A stretch of DNA of 64,000 bases from Epiperipatus broadwayi (taxonomy: Eukaryota; Onychophora; Udeonychophora; Euonychophora; Peripatidae), in assembly GCA_028023455.1 (NCBI GenBank), contig JAQFVV010006621.1, forward strand, positions 559,452-623,451. Reading direction: 5' to 3'. The first letter of the stretch is position 1; each line of letters begins with the position of its first letter. Made by a program: the position numbers and the translations under genes. This document shows positions 1-9,868 of this stretch, piece after piece. Below the pieces are notes generated by a model. It was not told the DNA's origin. It did not search any database and saw only the letters and a program-made list of their open reading frames with translations.

Positions 1-407
1 TACCTTTGTTCTACAGTGAGTATGTGCATAGATAAGACATTGTTGATGATGCACCAGTAGATAAAGTCCTGGTTCAGTAATAATACATCTGGAAGAAAAA
101 TTCCCAGTAACTTCATAAAAAATAATATTTTCATAAGTTGAATGGACAGTAAGGTCCATGTTCATTATCTGTAGTGCACATAATTAGTCCATGCTATAGT
201 CTCCAAAAAATTAAAAAGGTTTAATTAACACAAAATTGATCTGTGAGTGAATTGCTTAGTACTTTAATTGATACCACTCTTTATATTACCATTTAATAAC
301 AATAACAGTAAAACATACATACATTTTAAAAAATTAATAGTTATTTTATTAAAAATTCAAAGTGGTCAATACCCAAGTAAAGGAATTGACACCTTTAAAT
401 CTTCAAT
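1..407. other. AT-rich sequence, no gene seen
   Basis: No open frame of useful length, RNA gene or recognisable repeat was found on either strand. The stretch is AT-rich filler leading into an AT-cored hairpin. Confidence 0.6.
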
Positions 408-423
408 TGTAAAAAGTATAATG

Positions 424-465
<42 letters not shown>

Positions 466-530
466 TATACTTTTTACAGATTTATATATATATATATATA
501 TATAGCATATATATATATATATATATAACA
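408..530. repeat. Perfect hairpin around an (AT)n core, followed by a second (AT)n tract
   Basis: An 18-base arm at 408-425 (TGTAAAAAGTATAATGTA) is the exact reverse complement of 461-478, and the ~35 bases between are pure AT/TA. A second AT tract fills about 483-528. Such a structure can extrude as a cruciform and is prone to length change. The same architecture recurs at 27127-27226 with different arms. Confidence 0.85.
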
Positions 531-539
531 AAAAAAAGA

Positions 540-606
540 CTTATAAATCCAATAAATAATATTATATTTCAACCAGAGGACTGGTTTTCATCAGAAAGAA
601 AAAAAT
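540..606 (-). ncRNA. Hammerhead ribozyme-like motif, probably a Penelope-type 3' tail remnant
   Basis: Read on the minus strand, the canonical core CTGATGA (588-594) is followed by a perfect 6-bp stem AACCAG/CTGGTT with a 4-base loop (571-586), then GAAA (567-570). This is the order of hammerhead core, stem II and second core strand. An AT-rich stretch downstream could form a very short stem III. I see no convincing stem I: the bases 5' of the core are a T run without a matching A run. Hammerheads in animal genomes often sit in Penelope-like element ends, so this may be a solo tail. Activity is uncertain. Confidence 0.5.
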
Positions 607-1699
607 ACACAGTAAAATGGTGATAATCAAAAATTACAGATTTGGTAAAAGATTAAAAATTTAACAAAACCCCCCTGATTGGTCACAAAATCTAACACAA
701 AATATCTACCCAATCAATGACAAAATTCAAACAAAAAAAAACTACATTCCTTCCTAATCAAGCTTAAATTCTATTTAAATTAAAATAAATATATATATAT
801 ATGGTACATTAAAAATGTGTATATATACAAGTTACATAATACTGTAAATCAAATAAGGAAAATAAAATTATATTTCAATATTTAATTGTTTAAAAAAAGA
901 AGTTAAAATTAAAAAAAAAAAAAAAACCAAATCTTGGGGATTAAGCTAAAATACTAATTATAACATTTTTTCTTTTCTTTTCTGTATTTTAATTTAACAT
1001 ATAATCCTTTCAAAAGCACTTTTAATTGGAAGCACTTTTAATTAAAAGCTACATATAATTGAAAACAAATTTGTACAAGATGTAATTAATTTCTGGACAT
1101 AAATTCCAGACTGATTAATTAACAATAGTTAACTGGTTCTGTGCAATCAAAAATGTAAGATAAAAATATAAAAATGGAACTAATTAAAAAAATATAAAGA
1201 TCAAATGATTTGATATCATGGGCAAAAATTCGAGCAGGGGGGAGTTGGAGTGTATAAATACTGAAAAGGCTAATTTTTCAGGATCAGAAAAGAAAGAACA
1301 ACAGCAGCAGAAAAAGCAAAAGAAGAAAGTCAGTTAGCTTTCAAGAATAGCTGACCAAAGAATCTATAAATCAGCTAAAATGACTGAATTTAGTAGGATG
1401 AAACAATTTTTATATGGTCATGTTGATAAAAAGTGTGTTGCTACACCAAAGCTGAGAGTTTGTTTATTTCCACCTTCTGTATCCTGAACATCATTAGCCA
1501 GATGCAGTAATATATATTTCTGACTCACATTTCCCAATGTTTTTACTTGCCATGAACTAAATCTACAAAACCAAACCTAGCCATAGTATACTGAACCAGG
1601 AGAAAGTGTCCAATTACCAATAGACCCACTCTGAATCAAACAGGATAAGAAGGTAGGGATGATCATGCAAATACTGAATTAAAACCTAAGTAAATATTG
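607..1699. other. AT-rich sequence, no gene seen
   Basis: No coding frame or recognised element. A short G-rich stretch followed by a TATA-like string (gtataaatac, about 1251-1260) resembles a core promoter or an LTR promoter, but there are no LTR ends and no downstream open frame. A purine-rich stretch with CAG repeats follows (1290-1330). Confidence 0.5.
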
Positions 1700-1707
1700 T
1701 TTTGATG

Positions 1708-1853
1708 GTGTACCAGTCAAAACATGTTGAACCATATAACATGAGCTATAACTCAAAAAACGTACTTCAAACCCAGTCAAGCCTGAGATTTAGGTCAGGG
1801 ACAACCTGGATTTGAAGCCACTCTCTAGGCTCCAGATCAAACACCTAATGAAT
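1708..1853 (-). mobile_element. tRNA-derived SINE-like unit, copy 1 (decayed)
   Basis: This ~145-bp block matches 20941-21092 closely, more closely than the surrounding repeat does. On the minus strand the partner has a good pol III B box (GGTTCGAATCC); here the same site reads as a decayed form with CpG lost (gcttcaaatcc). An A box is not clearly identifiable. It lies at the left edge of the long repeat, so it may be part of that element and not an independent insertion. Confidence 0.5.
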
Positions 1854-2828
1854 AATATATAATTATGACACATAATAATTTACATATATTTTGAGCAGAG
1901 CACAATTTTAATATTATAACATTAAAACTAGGTCATGAAGCAAAAGTAATAATAATCTAAGAAGTGGCAGTACTGACATGATTGCAGAGAAAGAACAAAA
2001 AGTTGTGCTTCTGGACAAAATAAAGAGTTAGACTTTCTTTTTAGGGCAGCACTTAGAAAATATGATTGGAAATGGCATGGGCTAGATGTACTACATTCAC
2101 TGCCATGCAGAAGCCTTTTTATATGGAGAAGGTACTAGGAAGCTCAACTATCCATGGGAAAGAACATGAAGAAAAAATCCATGAATTTGATCTTGTTGCA
2201 AACCCCAGATTAGAGCCCAATGTCAGTAATGCAGTATGAAGAAATGTCTCTAACAACATGAAATACTATTTACTGCTTTAAATAAATGATCCTCATTTTA
2301 ATGCCATAATTTATACCAATAATATGCTATGCCATAATAATATATGTATAGAGAGAAAATTTATTTAGTAAAAGAACATTAAAATTTATCCCCCCCCCAT
2401 TTCTTTTCTGCTATTTAAAATGATTCAATAACACTTTCATGGATTTTAAAATAATGGATATTCAAGTAATTGATATTTTAAGAGTATGTAAAGTATATTA
2501 AAACTATCGGTTATATAGAAAAAACAAACAATAAGTCACCCTTGCAGAATTGATTAAATAACATTTTTAAAATATTTAATAGTGTTAATTATCTTAAATG
2601 ATTGAGTTATCTGGGGTAGAATTACTTCATTCTATTCAGAGTTACCCAGGTAGCAATTTTTATATGAAAAACACAAAATAAAATATTAACTGGGGAAAAC
2701 TATCTGGCACACATATTGACTAATAATACATTATTATCTGAGGGGATGTTACAAACCTCAATATCTGGAAGTCTAAATAAAGAAAAAAAGGATTTTAGAA
2801 ATTAAGTTCACCATGTTGTTTTTAGACT

Positions 2829-2896
2829 CACATCATCATCATCATCATCATCATCATAATAATAATAATAATAAAAATAATAATAATAATAAAACA

Positions 2897-2967
<71 letters not shown>
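2829..2967. repeat. (CAT)n then (AAT)n compound microsatellite
   Basis: About nine CAT units (from 2831) pass into a long run of AAT units with a few AAA/ACA interruptions near 2870-2897. The open frames crossing it (poly-Asn or poly-Tyr) are artefacts of the triplet repeat. It interrupts the long repeat at a place where the 20.9-23.1 kb copy has unrelated AT-rich sequence, so it expanded after the copies separated. Confidence 0.95.
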
Positions 2968-2972
<5 letters not shown>

Positions 2973-3180
2973 CAAAAAACAAAACAGAGATACAAAATTA
3001 AATAGTGAATGCATATAAATAAATGACCATACCAAAGTTAAAGAAAGTTAGAGCATATGACAGAGAATTAGATTGATAGAAATTATTCAAGAGAAAATTA
3101 CATTTTTATGTATGTGAAATGTACAAAGTTAAATAATTCATTAAAAGAATCTTGATAATAGGGTTCAAGATTAGTTAAGC

Positions 3181-3956
3181 TAGATTTACTTTCAGGTTGC
3201 AGCATGAAAATAATTACCTTGCACAATCAATTTTAAGAGACCATTTTAAAAGTCCAGCTTGTGCATGGCAGTTAAGGGATCCATGTGAGTTCTTTTGGTA
3301 ATGGCAAGCTTCCATTCAGCATTCAAGGGTCCTCATATCAGGCTTTTCCTTTATTTCAGGATAGCAGCAAGATGGCACAGTAGTGGGAGATGACCCACCA
3401 GGGTTAGGAGGGTGATTCCATTTTTACTCATTCATCATCTTAAATTTCAGAGTGATGTGGAGTATAGTGGCAACACAATTCTCTCAGCAATAATATTTTT
3501 GGTGTTCAAAATTGGCCCATTTTATATCCTGCTCTTGTATTTGTGGAATGCTTTTAATTTTAATTACTAGCCCTAAGCATATCTCAAAGAAATACTATGT
3601 TTTCTGTGTCCATTGTTCTTGGAAATGCAATCATTAGATAACATTCAAAAAATGTATTCAAATCTATTTCCAGATTGGAAATAGATTTGACAAAAATGTT
3701 TATAACAAAATTACAATCCATTAGTTTTATTACCATTTTATTTTTAGTAAAATTTTAATTAAAAATTCTTTCCAAAGCTGAAACAATATTATCTTTCCAA
3801 CCCTTCAATTATTTTTGAAAAATTAATAGTTGCATCTTCCATCTTGGATTTTACATAAATATAGAATTTAATAAAAAATAATAATTTTTTAGAAAAGTTT
3901 TATAAACAAGATAAAATATTTATAATGTCAATATTTTGTTAGTATATCTGTTCCTG
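3181..3956. other. AT-rich sequence, no gene seen
   Basis: No coding frame or RNA gene recognised. A short inverted repeat lies near 3661-3690 (AATCTATTTCCA / GGAAATAGATTT). A slightly more GC-rich patch near 3365-3420 matches nothing I know. Confidence 0.5.
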
Positions 3957-3958
3957 TA

Positions 3959-4000
<42 letters not shown>

Positions 4001-4008
4001 ATGTGTGT
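3957..4008. repeat. (AT)n(GT)n compound microsatellite
   Basis: About eleven AT units are followed by about ten GT units, then a decaying ATGTGTGT tail. It abuts the outer edge of the inverted Penelope-like pair that begins near 3995. Confidence 0.95.
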
Positions 4009-4084
4009 AATTATATAACTGAATATTTGTAAATACAGTAACTTAATAATTAAAAATATATATATTTTATCCACTTAGGAGCGC

Positions 4085-4104
4085 TTTCGATTATCCCAGT
4101 AATC
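4085..4104 (-). other. Penelope-like 3' tail stem-loop followed by GAAA (hammerhead-like)
   Basis: On the minus strand, downstream of the endonuclease frame, GATTA/TAATC arms (4100-4104 and 4089-4093) enclose a 6-base loop and are followed at once by GAAA (4085-4088), like hammerhead stem II and its second core strand. The bases before the stem (ggtgaaaca) are only a poor match to the CTGANGA core, so this is at best a decayed ribozyme. The right-hand copy (about 5744-5765) has also lost the GAAA. Confidence 0.35.
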
Positions 4105-4128
4105 TGTTTCACCTAAAGCTTTGAAATG

Positions 4129-4917
4129 CTAACTTTCCCACAATTCCGTGATCTTAACATTTGCTGCTTGCCTGTTAATCAAATCATATTTATATATTAG
4201 CATAGCTTCCTTTATTTTTCTTTTATTGTTATTTTTTTCAATTTGCAATATTTTTACACTGTTAAAATTGAAGTGAAAACCATAAATACATGATTTATTA
4301 TGGTCGTAAAAAACAGATGCTGAAATATTATTATCTACTATGCAATTTTCTTTCAATTTCTGAACACGTTTTAATAATAGCAAGTGTTCTTTAGTTCTTT
4401 TTTTCCAATGTACATCTAGATTCACCTATATATCCATCACCACAACTACGCATCCATTTATAAATAACACAATTTTAATTTATAAATGAGGTTTTACCTT
4501 TGGAGTTATTTATTAATTTGTTTAATGTAGGAGGTGTGTAAATTGCAACATCACATATATCTTTATAAATTTTCCTTATAAACTTTACTTGATAATTTGA
4601 AATATATGGGATTGATACCCATATTTTTTATTAGCACGAGAATCAATATTATTATTAAAATTTTGATTTTTATATTTTATATTAAAATCTCTAATAACAT
4701 TATATATGTGATTATAACTGTAGCCAACATTTATCAATTCATTTGAATATATTTCAATATTTTTGTCTTTATCTGATGAATATTTGCAAAGTCTATTATT
4801 TCTAAATAAAAAGGACTTCAAACCTGCCATTTTGTGTGACATTGGCACTTTTGATTTATATGGAATATAACCTGTTTTTACTATAGGTTTAATGTTATAC
4901 AGTAATCCAGCATGCAT
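4129..4917 (-). pseudogene. Penelope-like element C-terminal fragment, linker plus GIY-YIG endonuclease, frameshifted
   Basis: Remnant of the C-terminal part of a Penelope-like polyprotein, which in intact elements joins a reverse transcriptase to a GIY-YIG endonuclease that nicks the target DNA. The 5' part (4585-4917) encodes the linker that normally follows the RT (MAGLKSFLFRNNRLC, then an EL...VGYSYNHI block typical of the region). A frameshift near 4596 moves the reading to another frame, where an IPYIS-like motif and the GIY-YIG domain follow: VIYK as GIY, then CGDGYIGES as YIG, then the EKRTKEH block and KRKIKEA with the expected Glu (4129-4425 and upstream). RT motifs are absent because the copy is truncated at the palindrome centre. 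Not functional as it stands. Confidence 0.8.
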
Positions 4918-4960
4918 TGATTTCTAGTTATTTTAAGATCAAGAAATCAATGCATGCTGG
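4907..4960. repeat. Centre of the older Penelope-like palindrome
   Basis: Perfect 19-base arms at 4907-4925 and 4942-4960 flank 16 bases. Read rightward, those 16 bases keep an open frame into the linker Met-His-Ala-Gly motif, which suggests they belong to the right-hand copy and that the left copy is joined directly to it. Confidence 0.8.
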
Positions 4961-5737
4961 ATTACTGTATGACCATTAAACCTATAGTAAAAAGAGGTTA
5001 TATTCCATATAAATCAAAAGTACCAATGTCACACAAAATGGCAGTTTGAAGTCCTTTTTATTTAGAAATAATAGTCTTTGAAATATTCATCAGATAAAGT
5101 CAAAAATATTGAAATATATTCAAATGAATTGATAAATGTTGGCTACAGTTATAATCACATATATAATGTTATTAGAGATTTTAATATAAAATATAAAAAT
5201 TTAATAATAATATTGATTCTCCTGCTAATAAAAAAATATGGATATAAATCCCATATATTTCAAATTATCAAGTAAAGTTAATAAGGAATATTTATAGATA
5301 TATGTGACGTTGCATTTTACACTCTTCCTACATTAAACAAATTAATAAATAACTCCAAAGATAAAACCTCATTTATAAATAAAAATTGTGTTATTTATAA
5401 ATGGATATGTAGGTGTGGTGATGTATATATAGGTGAATCTAGATGTACATTGGAAAAAAGAACTAAAGAACACTTGCTATTATTAAAACGCGTTCAGAAA
5501 TTGAAAGAAAATTGCAAAGTAGATAATAATATTTCAGCATCTGTTTTTTACGACCATAATAAATCATGTATTTATGGTTTTCACTTCAATTTTAACAGTG
5601 TAAAAATATTGCAAATTGAAAAAAATACCAATAAAAGAAAAATAAAGGAAGCTATGCTAATATACAAATATAAATATGACTTGATTAACAGGCAAGCAGC
5701 ACGGAATTGTGGGAAAGTTAGCATTTCAAAGCTTTAG
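4923..5737 (+). pseudogene. Penelope-like element C-terminal fragment, inverted partner of 4129-4917
   Basis: The same linker and GIY-YIG endonuclease region on the plus strand. The frame reads through the centre (SYFKIKKSMHAGLL), then breaks at about 4972 through an extra base and a stop. Linker sequence resumes from 5078 (KYSSDKVKNIEIYSNEL). The endonuclease part is open from about 5385 to 5737 without a Met at its start. It shows VIYK (GIY), a CRCG pair, VYIGES (YIG), TLEKRTKEH and KRKIKEA. The C-terminus differs from the partner after QAA because of an indel. Frameshifts and missing RT make it a pseudogene. Confidence 0.8.
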
Positions 5738-5883
5738 TTGAAACAGATTACTGGGATAATAAAAAGCACACTCCTAAGTGGATAAAATATATATTTTTTT
5801 AATTATTAAGTTACTGTATATACAAATTTTCAGTTATAGAATTATGTATATTGCTTTAAAAATACAGACATCGAATCATAATA

Positions 5884-6311
<428 letters not shown>

Positions 6312-7325
6312 CTGCACCTATGTACTTTAACGAAAAGAATAATAAAAATGCTATTGAAAAGTTAAATTTATAATGTTTAGGCTTGCTTCTCAGAAATATA
6401 TTCATGAAATCTACATACATAAATAAAGGAGTGGGACAGAACATAGGGTTTGAATTTAAGTTAGTAATTGATGAATGGGTAGAACCATGAAGCTCAATCT
6501 TGGGCTATGATTGATTTCTTTACTGGTTTATTCAAGAGTGAACTTTTGAAATTTATTTCTAGCTAGAACTCTTTAAATATTATTTCTACTTGTTACTTTA
6601 TTTTATATATGAAAATAAACATGATTGTTAAAGTATTATAGTTTAATAAGTATTCATATTTGTGTTTTAAAATGTTAAATATTTCTTAAACTTTTTTTAT
6701 TTTCAAATAAAAATATAAAAATTATTGGTGTGGTTTAAGTTTCTCTCACTTTACCTATGAGAAAATAGATAATCATATGTAGATATTCTGTGTTATGCTG
6801 ATCTCATGTTTTAATAGTTAGCCATGGTTCAAGCCCTTGAAGCATGTTAATGTCATCTCATGCGATCCAATCAAATGGCTAAATGGTAACCTATAGAGTT
6901 TAAACCCAATATAAATATCCTCATGAGATGTATCCTGCTTTTTGCAATCATGGAGAGGTACCTCAGTCAGAAGAAGTGACCATCATTTCAATATTTTTTT
7001 TATTAAATTTCAGTCTGACTGGGGGTATTGCTATTATGAATGTATTGATCATATTTACTCCTCTGCTTAAACAATGGGATCTAGAAATAAGGTTTTAAAG
7101 ATTAATATGAGTTAATAAAGTAAAATAATAAATCATAAGTAAAATAACCATAGAATAGATCATAAAAAAGATAAATCTCATTACAATATACAAAAGTCTG
7201 CCTAATAAATAGAATCAAAATAGAATTAAATTATAATAAAAATCTTAGCAAAATCAAAATTTACAAGATGACCATGGTTTTACATATTAAAAATATATAT
7301 CTTCTCAAATGAAACAATAAAACAA
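6312..7325. other. AT-rich sequence, no gene seen
   Basis: No coding frame. A possible pol III B box-like string (GGTTCAAGCCC, about 6828) lies in slightly less AT-rich sequence at 6780-6990, but I could not define an A box or a second copy, so no SINE is called. Confidence 0.5.
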
Positions 7326-7396
7326 TATATATATATATATATAAAATACATATTTTGTGGGTTCATCCGTGTTAAAAACTTTTAATATTAATATAC

Positions 7397-7437
7397 TGAC
7401 ATTTCGACTTGGTCACACAAGCCATCCACAGAGTTAT
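7397..7437 (-). other. Penelope-like 3' tail stem-loop with GAAA, left arm
   Basis: On the minus strand a 6-bp stem GGCTTG/CAAGTC (one G-U pair) with a 6-base loop is followed directly by GAAA and TGTC. This matches hammerhead stem II plus second core strand, but the upstream core reads ctgtggat in place of CTGANGA. The right arm equivalent (about 9771-9812) has AAAA in place of GAAA. Confidence 0.35.
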
Positions 7438-7524
7438 AAAAGGTAGAAAGACGGTTGTAGAGGTGCTACAATCACTGATTTGAATAAAATGTTAAAATTC
7501 CACCAATAGCAAAAAATGTTAAAT

Positions 7525-8574
7525 TTAGGAATGTTTTTTAAAAAAATCTTTCCAAATAGGAGGAAGTTTACATGTATCATCTCGCTTATTGATACAATCT
7601 GGCCTTTTAAGTATCTCAATGGCTTCTCTAATTTTGCATTGGTAGAGATTATCACATCTGGATATGATCCTGGTACTAGAAAAATCAATTTTATGACCTG
7701 AATCTATAGTATGGAGTGAGAGTGCTGATGATGATGAGTGTTGTTTAACTGCATTAGCATGCTCATCTCTCCTAACACTGATGCGACGATTACTCATACC
7801 TATGTAAGAAGCTTTACAATTTTTACATGAGATTTGATAGACACCATGAGATTCAAGAGGGATTGAATCCTTAGGCTTGGTTATTATATTGCTGATCTTT
7901 TGATGAGCAGAAAATGCTGTATCTATATTATAGCATTTTAATATACGTCCGATACTGTCTGTAGTTCCTTTTACATATGGAACACAAATCCTAATAGCTG
8001 ATTTATCATCTTTTTGTTTCCTATTTTGTCTATTTTGGGCTTGAAATAAGGTTTTTTTTATAAATTTGTAATTATAACTATTTGCTAATAAAACACTATT
8101 AATATGATTTATTTCTTCTTTCAGATGTGTCTCATCTGAAAGGTTAATTGCTCTATTTAAAAGAGTTTTGGCTACAGAAACTATCTGAGTTGGGTGATGA
8201 TGAGAATGGAAATGCAAATATCTGTCTGTGTGTGTATCCTTTCTGTAAATAGAAAAAGATAAACTATTTGGTGTTCTGGTGACTAGAACATCAAGAAAAG
8301 AGAGTTTTCCATCAGACTCTGTCTCCATTGTAAATTTAATATGAGGATGCATATTATTTAAATGTAAGAAAAAATCATCTAATTTATTTTTTCCATGTTG
8401 CCATATGACAAAAGTGTCATCTATGTATCTGAGCCAAATGAGAGGTTTTAAAGATGATGATTCTAAAGCACGAGTTTCTATATATTCCATGAATAAATCA
8501 GCTATTACTCCTGAGATAGGTGAGCCCATAGGAGTACCAAAAACTTGTCTGTAAAGCTTTAAATATAATCTCAC
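7525..8574 (-). CDS. Penelope-like element polyprotein fragment: RT motifs B onward, linker, GIY-YIG endonuclease (349 codons, 5'-truncated)
   Basis: Encodes the C-terminal half of a Penelope-like retroelement polyprotein, which copies element RNA into DNA at a nick made by its own endonuclease. RT motif B is FGTPMGSPISG (residues 12-22) and the catalytic motif C is RYIDD (49-53, Asp52 and Asp53), followed by KLSFLDVLV (90-98). The linker is at about 125-235. The GIY-YIG domain has GVYQI (244-248), Cys250/Cys253, SYIG (256-259), the RRISVRRDEH block (263-272) and REAIEIL (316-322) with the conserved Glu. Intact elements are about twice as long; RT motifs N-terminal to B are missing. The first seven codons (8554-8574) come from the antisense of the neighbouring copy, so the start Met is accidental. 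The frame has no internal stop, which fits a young insertion. Confidence 0.85.
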   Translation of the reverse strand: MRLYLKLYRQVFGTPMGSPISGVIADLFMEYIETRALESSSLKPLIWLRYIDDTFVIWQHGKNKLDDFFLHLNNMHPHIKFTMETESDGKLSFLDVLVTRTPNSLSFSIYRKDTHTDRYLHFHSHHHPTQIVSVAKTLLNRAINLSDETHLKEEINHINSVLLANSYNYKFIKKTLFQAQNRQNRKQKDDKSAIRICVPYVKGTTDSIGRILKCYNIDTAFSAHQKISNIITKPKDSIPLESHGVYQISCKNCKASYIGMSNRRISVRRDEHANAVKQHSSSSALSLHTIDSGHKIDFSSTRIISRCDNLYQCKIREAIEILKRPDCINKRDDTCKLPPIWKDFFKKHS

Positions 8575-9679
8575 AACATTGCAATTTACCAGACCATATT
8601 ATTGCTTTAATTAAACATTGTCTCTTAAATACATATTTTGTATACAATGGACAGCATTACAGACAAGTTTTTGGTACTCCTATGGGCTCACCTATCTCAG
8701 GAGTAATAGCTGATTTATTCATGGAATATATAGAAACTCGTGCTTTAGAATCATCATCTTTAAAACCTCTCATTTGGCTCAGATACATAGATGACACTTT
8801 TGTCATATGGCAACATGGAAAAAATAAATTAGATGATTTTTTCTTACATTTAAATAATATGCATCCTCATATTAAATTTACAATGGAGACAGAGTCTGAT
8901 GGAAAACTCCCTTTTCTTGATGTTCTAGTCACCAGAACACCAAATAGTTTATCTTTTTCTATTTACAGAAAGGATACACACACAGACAGATATTTGCATT
9001 TCCATTCTCATCATCACCCAACTCAGATAGTTTCTGTAGCCAAAACTCTTTTAAATAGAGCAATTAACCTTTCAGATGAGACACATCTGAAAGAAGAAAT
9101 AAATCATATTAATAGTGTTTTATTAGCAAATAGTTATAATTACAAATTTATAAAAAAAAAGCCTTATTTCAAGCCCAAAATAGGAAACAAAAAGATGATA
9201 AATCAGCTATTAGGATTTGTGTTCCATATGTAAAAGGAACTACAGACAGTATTGGACGTATATTAAAATGCTATAATATAGATACAGCATTTTCTGCTCA
9301 TCAAAAGATCAGCAATATAATAACCAAGCCTAAGGATTCAATCCCTCTTGAATCTCATGGTGTCTATCAAATCTCATGTAAAAATTGTAAAGCTTCTTAC
9401 ATAGGTATGAGTAATCGTCGCATCAGTGTTAGGAGAGATGAGCATGCTAATGCAGTTAAACAACACTCATCATCATCAGCACTCTCACTCCATACTATAG
9501 ATTCAGGTCATAAAATTGATTTTTCTAGTACCAGGATCATATCCAGATGTGATAATCTCTACCAATGCAAAATTAGAGAAGCCATTGAGATACTTAAAAG
9601 GCCAGATTGTATCAATAAGCGAGATGATACATGCAAACTTCCTCCTATTTGGAAAGATTTTTTTAAAAAACATTCCTAA
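8553..9679 (+). pseudogene. Penelope-like element polyprotein fragment, right arm, frameshifted
   Basis: Nearly identical inverted partner of the 7525-8574 frame. It has 35 more N-terminal codons: the frame is open from 8553 without a Met and includes DHIIALIKH and TYFVYNGQHYRQ, the usual sequence just before RT motif B (FGTPMGSP at about 8670). YIDD lies near 8787-8798. An extra A in the run at 9152-9160 shifts the frame, giving a stop at 9231-9233; a 9-base in-frame deletion follows near 9178. The rest of the linker and the full GIY-YIG domain are open in the new frame to 9679 (YIG and MSNRRISVRR near 9400-9430). The Met at 9407 lies inside the endonuclease domain and is not a real start. 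Confidence 0.85.
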
Positions 9680-9868
9680 ATTTAACATTTTTTGCTATTG
9701 GTGGAATTTTAACATTTTATTCAAATCAGTGATTGTAGCGCCTCTACAACCGTCTTTCTACCTTTTATAACTCTGTGGATGGCTTGTGTGACCAAGTCAA
9801 AATGTCAGTATATTAATATTAAAAGTTTTTAACATGGATGAACCCGCAAAATATGTATTTTATATATT

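Larger units (their letters stand above)
1700..3180 (+). repeat. Long diverged interspersed repeat, copy 1 (partner at 20935-23055)
   Basis: Several blocks line up in the same order and orientation with 20935-23055: the SINE-like head (1708-1853), the 'ggtcatgaagcaaaag' block (1932), the 'gtgcttctgga' block (2005), 'taagagtatg' (2479), the 'ataagtcac' block (2531), 'ataaatgacc' (3018) and 'atcttgata' (3150). By eye the copies are roughly three-quarters identical. Many CpG sites kept in copy 2 are TG or CA here, as expected from deamination of a methylated copy. Copy 1 lacks about 700 bp present in copy 2 and carries a microsatellite that copy 2 lacks. No coding domain is recognisable. It could be an ancient duplication or an unclassified transposon. 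Confidence 0.7.
3995..5855. mobile_element. Head-to-head inverted pair of 5'-truncated Penelope-like elements (older pair)
   Basis: The two halves are reverse complements of each other around a centre near 4934. Outer edges match (ataactgaatatttg at 4013 against its complement near 5830) and inner arms match perfectly for 19 bases (4907-4925 and 4942-4960). The 16 bases between continue the coding frame of the right-hand copy, so there is no true spacer. Both halves encode the linker and the GIY-YIG endonuclease end of a Penelope-like polyprotein; the reverse transcriptase core is missing. The 3' ends point outward, to an (AT)n(GT)n tract on the left and a (GATA)n tract on the right. Small differences between halves include frameshifts and a lost GAAA, so the duplication is not recent. 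Confidence 0.85.
7326..9868. mobile_element. Head-to-head inverted pair of Penelope-like elements (young pair)
   Basis: Arms at about 7342-8553 and 8658-9867 are reverse complements with very few differences: an extra A and a 9-base deletion in the right arm plus scattered substitutions. The right copy extends 105 bp further 5' (8553-8657), and that extra coding sequence begins exactly where homology to the left copy stops, so the copies are joined with no spacer. Each arm holds RT motifs, linker, GIY-YIG domain and a ~190-bp 3' tail pointing outward. Left and right ends abut AT-rich simple sequence. The high identity implies a recent event or ongoing conversion between arms. Confidence 0.9.

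Noticed and set aside
1240-1330. Promoter or LTR with TATA box
   Set aside because: A TATA-like string follows a G-rich stretch, but there are no LTR termini, primer-binding site or downstream gene.
2808-3035. Poly-Tyr and poly-Asn open frames on both strands
   Set aside because: They are translations of the (CAT)n(AAT)n microsatellite, not genes.
6780-6990. SINE near the GGTTCAAGCCC string
   Set aside because: Only a B box-like word is present; no A box, tail or second copy was found.
7434-7701. Small frames overlapping the 3' part of the left Penelope-like copy, with mirror copies at 9503-9770
   Set aside because: They are antisense or out-of-frame shadows of the GIY-YIG coding region, duplicated by the palindrome.
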